In this document: in pieces, positions 31,830 through 40,402 of the stretch
How positions within the stretch are numbered: the stretch's first letter is position 1
How the letters are laid out: the number at the start of each line of letters is the position of its first letter
Origin: Halobacteriovorax sp. DA5
GTDB taxonomy: Bacteria > Bdellovibrionota > Bacteriovoracia > Bacteriovoracales > Bacteriovoracaceae
Assembly: GCF_002903145.1 (NCBI RefSeq)
Contig: NZ_PPDJ01000001.1
Location: forward strand, 248,001 to 312,000
Direction: 5' to 3'
DNA: 64,000 nt
Program-made: the position numbers and the translations under genes
Notes under the pieces: model-generated
Databases searched by the model: none
What the model was told of the DNA's origin: nothing
Seen by the model: the letters and a program-made list of their open reading frames with translations, nothing else

Positions 31830-34343
31830 ATGACACAATCAGAAGTTGTGAGTGAAGCTACAACAAATGCTGCCTCTGACAAGGCCTCGAAAAAAGTAGC
31901 AAAAAAAACAACAAGTAAAAAGAAAACAACAAAGAAGAAGACTGCCAAAAAAACAGCAAAGAAAGCTGCTAAAAAAACGGCCAAAAAAACAGCAAAGAAA
32001 GCTTCTTCATCTAAAGAAAAAGACTACAAACTAGTCATCGTGGAATCACCTTCAAAGGCCAAAACGATTAAGAAATATCTTGGCCGTGGTTTTCAAGTTG
32101 TTGCCTCAAACGGACACATTAAAGACCTTCCAAAGTCTAAACTAGGTGTTGATATCAAAGAAAACTTCGAGATCGACCTTGTTCCTATAGCTGGTAAAGC
32201 AGCAAAAATCGAAAGAATTCAAGAATTAGCAAAAGATGCAAGTGAAATCTTCCTGGCACCCGACTTGGACCGTGAGGGAGAGGCCATTGCATTCCATCTT
32301 GCTGAAGAAATTGGTAAGCGTAAAAAGATTAGAAGAGTAATCTTCAACGCCGTTACTAAGAATGCTGTAACGAATGCCGTTGAGAATCCAGTAGAGCTAA
32401 ATGTTAATATGTATGATGCCCAAAAGACTCGTCGAGTTCTTGATCGTCTAGTGGGTTATAAGATTTCACCAATCCTTTGGGATAAGGTTCAACGTGGTAT
32501 TTCTGCTGGGCGAGTTCAGTCGGTTGCCCTTAGAATTATTGTTGAAAGAGAAGACGAAATTAAAGCTTTTGTTCCAGAGCAATGGTTTTCTATCCATGGT
32601 GAAATGGAAAAAAATGGAACTCTTTTTGAATTCAAATACTATGGTGAAGATGCCAAGAAGAAAACAGAACTAACTGATGAAGAGTTCACAAAACAAATTG
32701 TAAAAGATGTTAATGGGAAAGAGTTTGAAGTAATTGACGTTAAGAAACGTGAGAGAAAACAAAACCCAACACCTCCTTTTACGACATCAAAGCTTCAACA
32801 GGAAGCTGCCAATAAGTTAGGCTTCACGGCAAAAAGAACTATGATGGTTGCGCAAAAACTTTATGAAGGGATTGCAACAACTGACTTTGGTACAGTCGGT
32901 CTTATTACTTATATGAGAACGGACTCTGTTAGAACTGAGCCTGAATCATTAAATGCACTACGCGAATACGTAAAAGATCAATACGGTGAAAAGTATTTAT
33001 CACCGGAGCCTATTGAATATAAGAAGAAGGGAAGTAGTAAGGTTCAAGATGCCCACGAGGCCATCAGACCGACATCTCTTGAATATACTCCAAATCAGCT
33101 AAGAGGTGATTTAGAGCCAGATGAACAAAAACTTTATGAGCTTATTTGGAATAAATTCATCTCTTCTCAAATGAGCCAAGCTGTTATTGATCAAACGGCC
33201 GTAACTTTTGAATGTGAAGGTCACTTCTTTAAGGCCAATGGTTCAATCATTAAGTTTCCAGGTTTTAGAACTGTTTATATGGAAGCTGCTGCAGAGAAAG
33301 CTTCTCGTCGTGGTGGAAATGATGATGAGGATGATAACGACACACCAAAGGCAACAGGTGAGCTACCAGTTATTGAGGTCGGCGAACAAATGCCAGCAAA
33401 AAATGGACCTGCTGAGCAGGAACATTGGACTTCTCCTCCTCCACGCTTTAATGAAGCCTCACTTGTTAAGGCTTTAGAAGAGCAGGGAATTGGACGACCA
33501 TCGACATATGCTTCAATTATTTCAAATATTCAAGATCGTGGTTACGTTGAAAAGGTTGAAAACCGTTTCATGTCAACTGAGCTTGGAACTGTTGTTTGTA
33601 AAATGCTTATCGAATCATTCCCAGATGTCATGAACGTTGCTTTTACGGCCAATGTAGAAAAGCTACTTGATAAGATTGAAGACGGTGAAATTAAGTGGAA
33701 GAAGGTACTTAAGGAATTCTGGCAAGGTTTTGAAAAGACTCTTGAAAAAGCAAAAGAGGAAATGAAAAACCTCAAGAAGCAAGAAATCCCAACTGGAATT
33801 CACTGTGAAAAATGTGAAGACGGAGAGTATCTGATTAAGTGGGGACGTAATGGTCAGTTCCTTGCTTGTCGTAACTACCCGGATTGTACTTCTACTCACG
33901 ATTTTAAAAAGCACCTTGACGGTAAAATTGAAATACTTCCAAAAGATTGGTTTAGAGATCCGTGCCCTGAGTGTGGAAAACGTCTTGAGGTTAAAAAAGG
34001 TAAGTTTGGTCGCTTTGTTCGTTGTGAAGAATATCCAAAATGTGAAACGACACTTCCATATACAATCGATGTAACTTGTCCAAAATGTAAAAAAGGAAAG
34101 TTTGCTGAGAAGAAATCTCGTTATGGGAAGATCTTCTACGGATGTACGAATTATCCTGAATGTGAAACAGCTCTTTGGAATGAGCCTAAAGTAATGGATT
34201 GTCCTGCTTGTGGATTTGGCGTAATGGGCGTTAAAGAAACAAAGAGATGGGGAAAACAGCTTCAATGTCCTGAGTGTAAACACTCTGTTGATTGGGAAGA
34301 TACTCCATTTGCAAAAGAAGAAGCACAAGAGAATAAAGAGTAA
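31830..34343 (+). CDS. topA: DNA topoisomerase I with histone-H1-like N-terminal tail
   Basis: This enzyme relaxes negative supercoils. From ATG 31830 it has 837 residues. The first 60 or so are Lys/Ala/Thr-rich (KKTAKK-type repeats). The TOPRIM domain follows (YKLVIVESPSKAKTI, then APDLDREGEAIAFHL), with the active-site tyrosine near residue 361 in GLITYMRTDS. Four C-terminal zinc-ribbon modules follow, beginning CEKCEDGEYL, CPECGKRLEV, CPKCKKGKFA and CPACGFGVMG. GTG at 31821 is the alternative start; AGGAG at 31813 suits neither spacing perfectly. Basic tails on topoisomerases are known mainly from other lineages and probably add DNA binding. Confidence 0.96.
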   Translation: MTQSEVVSEATTNAASDKASKKVAKKTTSKKKTTKKKTAKKTAKKAAKKTAKKTAKKASSSKEKDYKLVIVESPSKAKTIKKYLGRGFQVVASNGHIKDLPKSKLGVDIKENFEIDLVPIAGKAAKIERIQELAKDASEIFLAPDLDREGEAIAFHLAEEIGKRKKIRRVIFNAVTKNAVTNAVENPVELNVNMYDAQKTRRVLDRLVGYKISPILWDKVQRGISAGRVQSVALRIIVEREDEIKAFVPEQWFSIHGEMEKNGTLFEFKYYGEDAKKKTELTDEEFTKQIVKDVNGKEFEVIDVKKRERKQNPTPPFTTSKLQQEAANKLGFTAKRTMMVAQKLYEGIATTDFGTVGLITYMRTDSVRTEPESLNALREYVKDQYGEKYLSPEPIEYKKKGSSKVQDAHEAIRPTSLEYTPNQLRGDLEPDEQKLYELIWNKFISSQMSQAVIDQTAVTFECEGHFFKANGSIIKFPGFRTVYMEAAAEKASRRGGNDDEDDNDTPKATGELPVIEVGEQMPAKNGPAEQEHWTSPPPRFNEASLVKALEEQGIGRPSTYASIISNIQDRGYVEKVENRFMSTELGTVVCKMLIESFPDVMNVAFTANVEKLLDKIEDGEIKWKKVLKEFWQGFEKTLEKAKEEMKNLKKQEIPTGIHCEKCEDGEYLIKWGRNGQFLACRNYPDCTSTHDFKKHLDGKIEILPKDWFRDPCPECGKRLEVKKGKFGRFVRCEEYPKCETTLPYTIDVTCPKCKKGKFAEKKSRYGKIFYGCTNYPECETALWNEPKVMDCPACGFGVMGVKETKRWGKQLQCPECKHSVDWEDTPFAKEEAQENKE

Positions 34344-34348
34344 ATAAT

Positions 34349-35269
34349 ATGATCAATAAAAATATGGCCCTTGTTTTTTGCAAGGGCTTTCTTATGGGCA
34401 TTGCCGACCTAATCCCAGGTGTATCTGGGGGAACAATTGCATTTATAACTGGTATTTATGACAAGCTTCTTGAGACTGTTGCGGCCATTGATAAAAATCT
34501 TATCAAAGATGTGGTGACATTAAATTTTAAAAATGTTTCAGAGAAGATCGATTTAAAATTCATTATACCTTTGGCAATAGGGATACTCGGTGCCATGCTT
34601 TCTTTAGCAAGGCTAATGCACTATCTAATCAATTATCACCCTGTTCCTACATGGGGATTATTTCTAGGTTTAATCTCAGCTTCAATCATTGTGATTGCAA
34701 GAGACTTAAAGGATCGTAAGAGCCCTGTGGCCCTAGCGATGGTGGCCCTAGGTGGAGCTATTGGTTTTGCTATTACACAACTTGTTCCGGTAACAACTCC
34801 AACTGACTTGTGGTTTATTTATATTTGTGGCCTTATCGGAATTACGGCCATGATCCTTCCTGGTATTTCAGGTTCATTCATTCTTTTAATTTTAGGAAAG
34901 TATGAATACGTAACAGGTGCTCTAAAAAATCCATTTCAAGAAGGTGCTCTCGTTATCATTGGTGTCTTTGCTCTTGGCTGTTTAACTGGTCTTGTGAGCT
35001 TTTCTAAGGTTTTAAACTTCTTTATGAAGAATTTCCGCGAGCGCACAATGGCATTTTTAGTAGGGATTCTTCTTGGAACTTTATCTAAGGTTTGGCCTTG
35101 GAGAGAAGTGACAAAGTCTGTTGTGATTCGTGGCAAGACGAAGGTCTTATCAGAGAGCCTTTATTTTCCAACGGCCCTGACAACAGAAGATATTCTTGCT
35201 GTTGCGCTAGTTGTCATCGGCTTCTTATTTGTCTTCATTCTCGAGCGTGGCGCGAATAGAAACAACTAA
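34349..35269 (+). CDS. DUF368 membrane protein (undecaprenyl-phosphate translocase family)
   Basis: This 306-residue protein has eight or more hydrophobic spans and the family signature FLMGIADLIPGVSGGTIAF near residue 13, with a second internal GMILPGISG-like copy (MILPGISGSFILL). DUF368 proteins (PopT type) were reported to recycle the carrier lipid undecaprenyl phosphate to the cytoplasmic side for wall and envelope synthesis. Five bases after topA, hence probably co-transcribed. Confidence 0.88.
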   Translation: MINKNMALVFCKGFLMGIADLIPGVSGGTIAFITGIYDKLLETVAAIDKNLIKDVVTLNFKNVSEKIDLKFIIPLAIGILGAMLSLARLMHYLINYHPVPTWGLFLGLISASIIVIARDLKDRKSPVALAMVALGGAIGFAITQLVPVTTPTDLWFIYICGLIGITAMILPGISGSFILLILGKYEYVTGALKNPFQEGALVIIGVFALGCLTGLVSFSKVLNFFMKNFRERTMAFLVGILLGTLSKVWPWREVTKSVVIRGKTKVLSESLYFPTALTTEDILAVALVVIGFLFVFILERGANRNN

Positions 35270-35291
35270 AAATATTGTCTAGTTTAGTGAC

Positions 35292-35320
35292 TTGACCTTT
35301 TATTTAATTCTCATTAACAT
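35292..35320 (+). promoter_or_regulatory. Candidate sigma70 promoter of the porin gene
   Basis: TTGACC (35292-35297) and TAACAT (35315-35320) have a 17-base spacer, about 41 bases before the porin ATG, which is preceded by TAGGAG. Confidence 0.55.
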
Positions 35321-35360
35321 CCGTTTGGTAATTCAAACAAAAAGTTTAATAGGAGAATAA

Positions 35361-36473
35361 ATGAAGAAGTTGTTTATCGCTTTAATTGCAGCAACTACAG
35401 TTAGTGCTGCTACAACACAAGAGTTAGAGAGAAGAATTGATATTCTTTCTAAAGAAGTACAAAGTATGCAAGCTAAGGGCCTATCGTCAAAGGTTAGCCT
35501 TGGTGGTTACGGTGAGATTATCTACACTGACAATAGTGAAGGTACTGCACAGTGGGACACGTTAAGAAACGTTCTTTACGTAGGTTATCAGTTTAGCGAC
35601 AAATGGTCTTTCATGACTGAGATCGAAATTGAGCACGCTGATGAAATCTATACTGAATTTGCAGAAATTCGTTATGCTCACTCTGATCTTTTAAATTTTA
35701 AAGCAGGTCTTTTACTTACTCCAATCGGTATCGTAAACACTGAGCACGAGCCAACTCGTTTTATTGGTGTTAAGCGTCCAAGACTTGAAAATGCAATTAT
35801 CCCAACAACAATGCGTGAAAACGGTCTAGGTATCTACGGTACTTGGAATAATCTTGAATATAAGTACTATATCATGAACTCTCTAAAGTCTTGGGATGGA
35901 ACGAATGGTTTCTCTGAGACAGGTGTACGTGGTGGACGTCAAAAAGGTGCTCAAGCTCTTGCTGGTCACTGGTCACACGTTGCTAGAGTTGACTATGGTT
36001 TTGACTTTGGTCTAGATCTAGGGACATCAATCTATGTAGGTACAACTAACGGTGCAGCACAAGGTGAGCACAATATCTACGATGTTCATTTAGCATATAA
36101 CTACAAAGGCCTAACAGTGAAGGCATTATATGTTTACTCAACTCTTGATGGTAAAGAATTCTCAGCAGCAACATCAAAAGTTGTAGCTGACGTAATGCAA
36201 GGTTATTATGTTGATCTAGCTTACAATATTACTCATGGTAAAACTTACTCAATTATGCCATATGTAAGATACGAAAGTTATAACACTCAAGATGAAGTTG
36301 ACTCATCTGTTGGTGTAGCTGATAAAGCAAACGATAAAGAAAATATCACAGCTGGTATTATGTATAAGCCACTTGATAAAGTTTCTTTCAAAGCTGATTT
36401 CACAAAACTAAACAATGCATCTAATGCAGGTGAATCAGAAGAAGTAAACTTCGGGATCGGATGGGAATACTAA
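35361..36473 (+). CDS. Outer-membrane porin-like beta barrel
   Basis: This 370-residue protein has a signal peptide (about 1-17), a short coiled coil (TQELERRIDILSKEVQSMQ) and a barrel beginning VSLGGYGEIIYTD. The pattern of aromatic-rich strands and the coiled-coil start resemble trimeric phosphate/pyrophosphate-type porins (OprO/OprP). The final residues are GIGWEY, ending in an aromatic residue as barrels often do. Good promoter and ribosome site suggest high expression. An intrinsic terminator lies 27 bases beyond its stop, inside the next gene. Confidence 0.82.
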   Translation: MKKLFIALIAATTVSAATTQELERRIDILSKEVQSMQAKGLSSKVSLGGYGEIIYTDNSEGTAQWDTLRNVLYVGYQFSDKWSFMTEIEIEHADEIYTEFAEIRYAHSDLLNFKAGLLLTPIGIVNTEHEPTRFIGVKRPRLENAIIPTTMRENGLGIYGTWNNLEYKYYIMNSLKSWDGTNGFSETGVRGGRQKGAQALAGHWSHVARVDYGFDFGLDLGTSIYVGTTNGAAQGEHNIYDVHLAYNYKGLTVKALYVYSTLDGKEFSAATSKVVADVMQGYYVDLAYNITHGKTYSIMPYVRYESYNTQDEVDSSVGVADKANDKENITAGIMYKPLDKVSFKADFTKLNNASNAGESEEVNFGIGWEY

Positions 36474-36985
36474 GATTTTCAAATCTATTCAATATAAAGG
36501 CAGTAAAGGGGATTTTCCTCTTTACTGTTTTTTTATTTCTGGCAAAGGGAGAAGCTTTTGCTGGAATCAAGGAAACTCTTTCAAAGAAGTATCCTGGTTG
36601 TTCGTTTGTTGAGAAGTCTAAATTCTTAACAGATAAAGAGTTTGAAACAATCAAATCGAAGTATCCTACACGTGATATTCGTCGTTTTTACTCGTTTTTT
36701 AAGAGAGAATGTAAGAATGAAACGTCTTATGACTTCGTCTTTACAGATACTGTTCGAACGAAGAATCAAGTTCTCCATGTTCACGTGGTTAAAAATAATA
36801 TTGAAAGTTTAGCGATTGTTAAATTTGAAGAGCCTTCAGAATATAAGGTGAAATCAAATTGGCTATCTCGATTTAAATCTCAGAAGCCCGATTCAATTGA
36901 TATTGTTTCGGGGGCAACGCTTTCTTCAAATAGTACAAAATTTTTAGTATGGTTGTCGCTATATCTCCAAAAAGATATAATCTAG
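36461..36985 (+). CDS. Exported FMN-binding-domain-like protein
   Basis: This 174-residue protein has a signal peptide (about 1-34, ending GEAFA). A small domain ends in DIVSGATLSSNSTKF, where Thr153 sits in the SGAT motif used for covalent FMN attachment by ApbE in FMN_bind proteins. A periplasmic flavin electron carrier is therefore likely. The only methionine is the start at 36461, 13 bases inside the porin gene, so translation must begin there. The signal-peptide codons contain a strong intrinsic terminator. The next gene encodes a His-rich membrane protein that could be its electron partner. Confidence 0.72.
   Translation: MGILRFSNLFNIKAVKGIFLFTVFLFLAKGEAFAGIKETLSKKYPGCSFVEKSKFLTDKEFETIKSKYPTRDIRRFYSFFKRECKNETSYDFVFTDTVRTKNQVLHVHVVKNNIESLAIVKFEEPSEYKVKSNWLSRFKSQKPDSIDIVSGATLSSNSTKFLVWLSLYLQKDII
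36501..36534 (+). terminator. Strong intrinsic terminator within the FMN-binding gene
   Basis: CAGTAAAGGGGA (36501-36512) pairs with TCCTCTTTACTG (36516-36527) through a TTT loop, giving 12 pairs with one G-U, followed by seven T (36528-36534). It would end porin transcripts, with partial readthrough to the two downstream genes. Confidence 0.85.
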
Positions 36986-36993
36986 TTTAAGCT

Positions 36994-37410
36994 ATGACTC
37001 CTTCAGAAAAGAATAACCTATTTACCTCAAATTACTTCATTGTTGTTACTGGTACAATCTATTTTGTGGCCAAGTACTTTATGGAGATTCAAGGAGAGTG
37101 GGGAGTTGAAACTCATCCTCTTTCTATTTGGATGCAAAAACTACATATCTTGTCGGTACCTTTTCTACTATTCTTTGTCGGTACAATCTTTTCAAATCAT
37201 ATCTACAAAAGAATTCTAAGTGGTTATAAAAAATCTCGTACATCAGGAATTTTTCTTATAGGACTCTTTGTTGCTATGAGTTTATCGGGTTATCTAATTC
37301 AGGTAAGTGATAATGATCTTTTAAGGCAATGGTCGGCCTATATCCACCTAGGAGTATCTTTAGTGTGGAGTATTGGCTTTACTTACCATCACATAACAGC
37401 AAATCGTTAA
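36994..37410 (+). CDS. Four-helix membrane protein with paired histidines (DUF4405-like cytochrome b)
   Basis: This 138-residue protein has four hydrophobic spans (about 14-30, 50-70, 84-104, 113-131). Histidines at 51, 69, 118 and 132/133 sit near span ends, a layout that could hold b-type hemes as in DUF4405-type cytochromes. Together with the FMN-binding protein eight bases upstream, it may pass electrons from quinol to a periplasmic flavin. Heme binding is inferred from histidine placement only. It ends six bases from convergent DUF501. Confidence 0.6.
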   Translation: MTPSEKNNLFTSNYFIVVTGTIYFVAKYFMEIQGEWGVETHPLSIWMQKLHILSVPFLLFFVGTIFSNHIYKRILSGYKKSRTSGIFLIGLFVAMSLSGYLIQVSDNDLLRQWSAYIHLGVSLVWSIGFTYHHITANR

Positions 37411-37416
37411 ATTGAA

Positions 37417-37908
37417 TTAAGACTGTTTTAGTTTACGATCAACCATTTCACCAATTACGTGAGGGCGAACTAAGTGGTAGGCGTAAAACATATGAAGACA
37501 CCTAAGGTGATAAAAGTCTCTAAGTCCTCCGATTCCAGTATCTGTAATCATCGGCATCATATTATCTGGTAATTCGAGATTCATTTCTTTAAAGAGTTTT
37601 ACTCTTTCATCACGATATGATTCATGAATAGCTTTAACTTTCTCTTTAAGTTCTTCATCTGCATCAATCATTGCTTGAAGTTCTTTTGTAAATCCTTGTC
37701 CCTCAATCTGACTAATGGCCTTGTAAACAACAGGATCAACTAGCCAGTAGATTGTTGGAAATGGAACCTTATCAACAACTGGAGTAACCTTTATTGAAGC
37801 AGGCCTTGCATCAGCTGTTCTTGCTGAAACCTCAAGAATACCTCTGGCCTCTCTTTTTAGAAAAGCTTCAATTTGTTCAATATCTTTATCAGTTACTTGT
37901 GTGTTCAA
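37417..37908 (-). CDS. DUF501 protein
   Basis: This 163-residue soluble protein has the family blocks FPTIYWLVDP, VYKAISQIEGQGFTKELQ and GIGGLRDFYHLRCLHMFYAYHL. DUF501 members are found next to eno or ppx in other bacteria; no function is established to my knowledge. The start overlaps the stop of the upstream barrel gene by four bases. Confidence 0.8.
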   Translation of the reverse strand: MNTQVTDKDIEQIEAFLKREARGILEVSARTADARPASIKVTPVVDKVPFPTIYWLVDPVVYKAISQIEGQGFTKELQAMIDADEELKEKVKAIHESYRDERVKLFKEMNLELPDNMMPMITDTGIGGLRDFYHLRCLHMFYAYHLVRPHVIGEMVDRKLKQS

Positions 37909-38630
37909 AATAGAGATGCTCCTATTGTGTAAAAAATTGAGAATGAATTAATATCTTCTCGTGCACTTTGTTCTTGCAGAATTTCTACTTTCGTTCGGTT
38001 TGTACGATCGACTAAAGTCGCCTTGTATGATCGATAAGCGGCAACTGAAACTTCTGCAAAGAATGGAAAGTGATCAACTGTCTTTACTTGTTCAACGCCG
38101 ATCGCAAGTGCTCCACCAAATGAATCATAATTAATCTTAAGTGACTTACCATTAGTATTAATATTAAAGTCATCTAGGTCAAGTGAGTTTAGAAGCCAGC
38201 TAGGGCCAAATTTGACATATGCTTTGAAAGTTTTGAATCCAATAAAGTCTAAAAAATCAATTTCGTAAACATCTGAGTTAATTCGTATCGTAGGAGTGAT
38301 ATTAAAGGATCTAAAATTTCCTTCGCCTTCAAGAACTCTATTCTCGTATGCGAAACGTAAGTCTCGTCCTCGCCCAAATGTTGTATGTGACTCAAGTCCA
38401 ATCTCAATTCTTTCTAAGCGAAATGAAAATTGTGTATACATTCCAAGCGCTTTTGATTCTTCACGGTCTTCGATATCGTATTTATTTTCGTACTGATCGT
38501 CATCTAGCTCGTTAAAGATAGTATTTTGAAAAGTTACCCCTGCTCTTAGATAAAACTCATAAGGTCCTTTTTGTGCATAGGCAGAAGTTATAGAAAGTAT
38601 GAATATTATGATCAGTTTAAAATTCTGCAT
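37905..38630 (-). CDS. Exported beta-barrel-like protein, unknown
   Basis: This 241-residue protein has a signal peptide (MQNFKLIIIFILSITSAYAQ) and amphipathic strands (YEFYLRAGVTFQNT, MYTQFSFRLERIEIGLES, FSIFYTIGASLF). It looks like an outer-membrane barrel of eight to ten strands. The ATG at 38630 is used because the signal peptide starts there; the frame is open further upstream. It overlaps the DUF3943-like gene by 14 bases and DUF501 by four, forming a compact three-gene operon. Confidence 0.7.
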   Translation of the reverse strand: MQNFKLIIIFILSITSAYAQKGPYEFYLRAGVTFQNTIFNELDDDQYENKYDIEDREESKALGMYTQFSFRLERIEIGLESHTTFGRGRDLRFAYENRVLEGEGNFRSFNITPTIRINSDVYEIDFLDFIGFKTFKAYVKFGPSWLLNSLDLDDFNINTNGKSLKINYDSFGGALAIGVEQVKTVDHFPFFAEVSVAAYRSYKATLVDRTNRTKVEILQEQSAREDINSFSIFYTIGASLF

Positions 38631-39252
38631 GAAAGTAATATCCAATTGATTTCTTATCAATATTTGGCGCAATGACTGCGTATGATGTCCCTTCAAAAAT
38701 TGAAGGAAATAAAGTCATCGGGTTAATAAGGTGACCAAAGAAATGCCCAACTTTACTATCTCCGTTAAGAAGTTGCATTGATAGTTTTTCGAATCCATAG
38801 CCCATAACCGCACCTAGTACAGGTGTTTGATAAAGGTCTTGAACAGAAGCTGGTTCAGTATAAACTTCGATGAGAAACTCAAAGATTGTGCTTGAAACAA
38901 AAGTTAGTGCCAGAGCATCAGCGTATCGATAATTTCGGGCTCGATAGTAAAGAAACATTTGAGAGCCTGTGTAAGGGTGAACCATATAGTTCCAAAAAGG
39001 CTCATCACGATCAAAAACTATTTTTCCAAAATTACTTCGGTAAACATCCCATGAACCTTCTTCTCTTACTGTATCCCATTGAGTTATTGGATAAGCGATT
39101 AAAGAGATACCAAAGACGAATCCAACATCTTTAAAAATTTCTTCTTTAGTATGGTCTCGATCTTGGTAGAAATACTCTGTTTTTGCAAAAGAAGTTCTTT
39201 GCAGTGACAGGGCAAGTAATGTAAAAGATATAGAAATAATAAAGCTTTTCAC
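38617..39252 (-). CDS. Exported DUF3943-like protein
   Basis: This 211-residue protein has a signal peptide (about 1-23). Its pattern is FWNYMVHPYTGSQMFLYYRARNY, then FEFLIEVYTEPASVQDLYQTPVLGAVMG, close to what I recall for DUF3943, an envelope family in Gram-negatives. Hydrophobic segments alternate with aromatic clusters. First gene of the three-gene run ending with DUF501. Role unknown. Confidence 0.65.
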   Translation of the reverse strand: MKSFIISISFTLLALSLQRTSFAKTEYFYQDRDHTKEEIFKDVGFVFGISLIAYPITQWDTVREEGSWDVYRSNFGKIVFDRDEPFWNYMVHPYTGSQMFLYYRARNYRYADALALTFVSSTIFEFLIEVYTEPASVQDLYQTPVLGAVMGYGFEKLSMQLLNGDSKVGHFFGHLINPMTLFPSIFEGTSYAVIAPNIDKKSIGYYFHAEF

Positions 39253-39327
39253 GATGTGTTCTTATATAAATTAAGCTACATTATGGCCAATAATACATTG
39301 CGATAATTAAGCCAGTTAATCATAAAT

Positions 39328-40338
39328 ATGAAAAAATTAATCTATTCTTTAATAATTTTATTTACCTCTGTTCAAGTTATAGCTCAAAACTCAAATTATC
39401 TTATTTTTAATGAGAAAACCGATGGTCCTTGGTTTCCAATTCAGCTCTATATTAACGGTTCATTTGATGTCATTCAAAATCCTTACTGGTTCAATCAGAA
39501 GGACTATTTTGAGAAACATAAGATTGTTTGGAACAAGGTAAAAGATCCTATTCATTCGATTAAGAAGAATGGTGGCCTTGATACTTTATTAAAGGAAGAG
39601 TTTCTAAGTAATCGCGTCCTACCTAATATTTTTTTACATACATTCGGTGGAGCTTACGAGACTAAGAAGCTCATGGAATATTCTGATTACTATGGAATTA
39701 AATGGGCCAAGACTTTTTCGTTTATTGTGACCTATGCGATGCACTTTGGTAATGAGGCCAATGAAACAACTCAACCTGAAGTATCTGCACTTGATCATAT
39801 TGCAGACTTATATATCTATGACGTGGCGGCATTTCTACTTGGATTAAATGATCCATTTATGAATTTCATGGTTGATGAAATGGGGATGACAACTTGGCAC
39901 TTCATGCCAGTCTATGATGTTGAGCATGAGGACTTTTTTAACGTTGGCCTAAATTATATTATGCGTCCTAAGCTTCTACACTTTAATAAGTTTAGGCCGC
40001 TCCTTTATATGGGAATGATGAATCTAGTAGGGCTTACTTACGATAACGGAGACCTTTCTCATTCTGTTGCTGCGGGGATGGCCTTTACTGATCCACTAGA
40101 GCAGAAGGGGCGCTTTGCTTATGGTTACTTTCTTGAAACCATGGGAAGACAAGCTGCGTCACTATTAATGAACAGTTCTGAAGACTTTAGGGTTCGTTTA
40201 AATCTATATCCTGCATTATTTCATTTCTATGCTGATAGCGCATCTAACTTCGCTCTAATGCTAGGGCAAACGAAGAATGATGACTTTGCCTTTGGAATAA
40301 ATTATGAGCTGCCAATAAGTATTGGGAATCTTAACTAG
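39328..40338 (+). CDS. Exported protein of unknown function
   Basis: I do not recognise this 336-residue protein. It has a signal peptide (about 1-19, ending VIAQ), an N-terminal segment rich in Trp/Tyr/Asn, and histidine-bearing segments such as NIFLHTFGG and TTWHFMPVYDVEHEDF. The later half alternates like membrane strands. Remote similarity in style to the DUF3943-like protein, from which it is divergently transcribed (75 bases between), suggests the two act on the same envelope process. Confidence 0.6.
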   Translation: MKKLIYSLIILFTSVQVIAQNSNYLIFNEKTDGPWFPIQLYINGSFDVIQNPYWFNQKDYFEKHKIVWNKVKDPIHSIKKNGGLDTLLKEEFLSNRVLPNIFLHTFGGAYETKKLMEYSDYYGIKWAKTFSFIVTYAMHFGNEANETTQPEVSALDHIADLYIYDVAAFLLGLNDPFMNFMVDEMGMTTWHFMPVYDVEHEDFFNVGLNYIMRPKLLHFNKFRPLLYMGMMNLVGLTYDNGDLSHSVAAGMAFTDPLEQKGRFAYGYFLETMGRQAASLLMNSSEDFRVRLNLYPALFHFYADSASNFALMLGQTKNDDFAFGINYELPISIGNLN

Positions 40339-40402
40339 GTTAAGATTAGCTTGCTTGCGTAATGCTGAAAGCGTACTATAGATGCGAAATATAGGACGAT
40401 TT

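Noticed and set aside
31739..31984. Open frame on the minus strand giving a very hydrophobic Phe/Val/Ala product
   Set aside because: It is the antisense of the lysine-rich topA tail and crosses the terminator; no ribosome site.
33663..34328. 221-codon minus-strand frame opposite the topA zinc ribbons
   Set aside because: Composition is the mirror of conserved topA sequence; no start signal and no recognisable motif.
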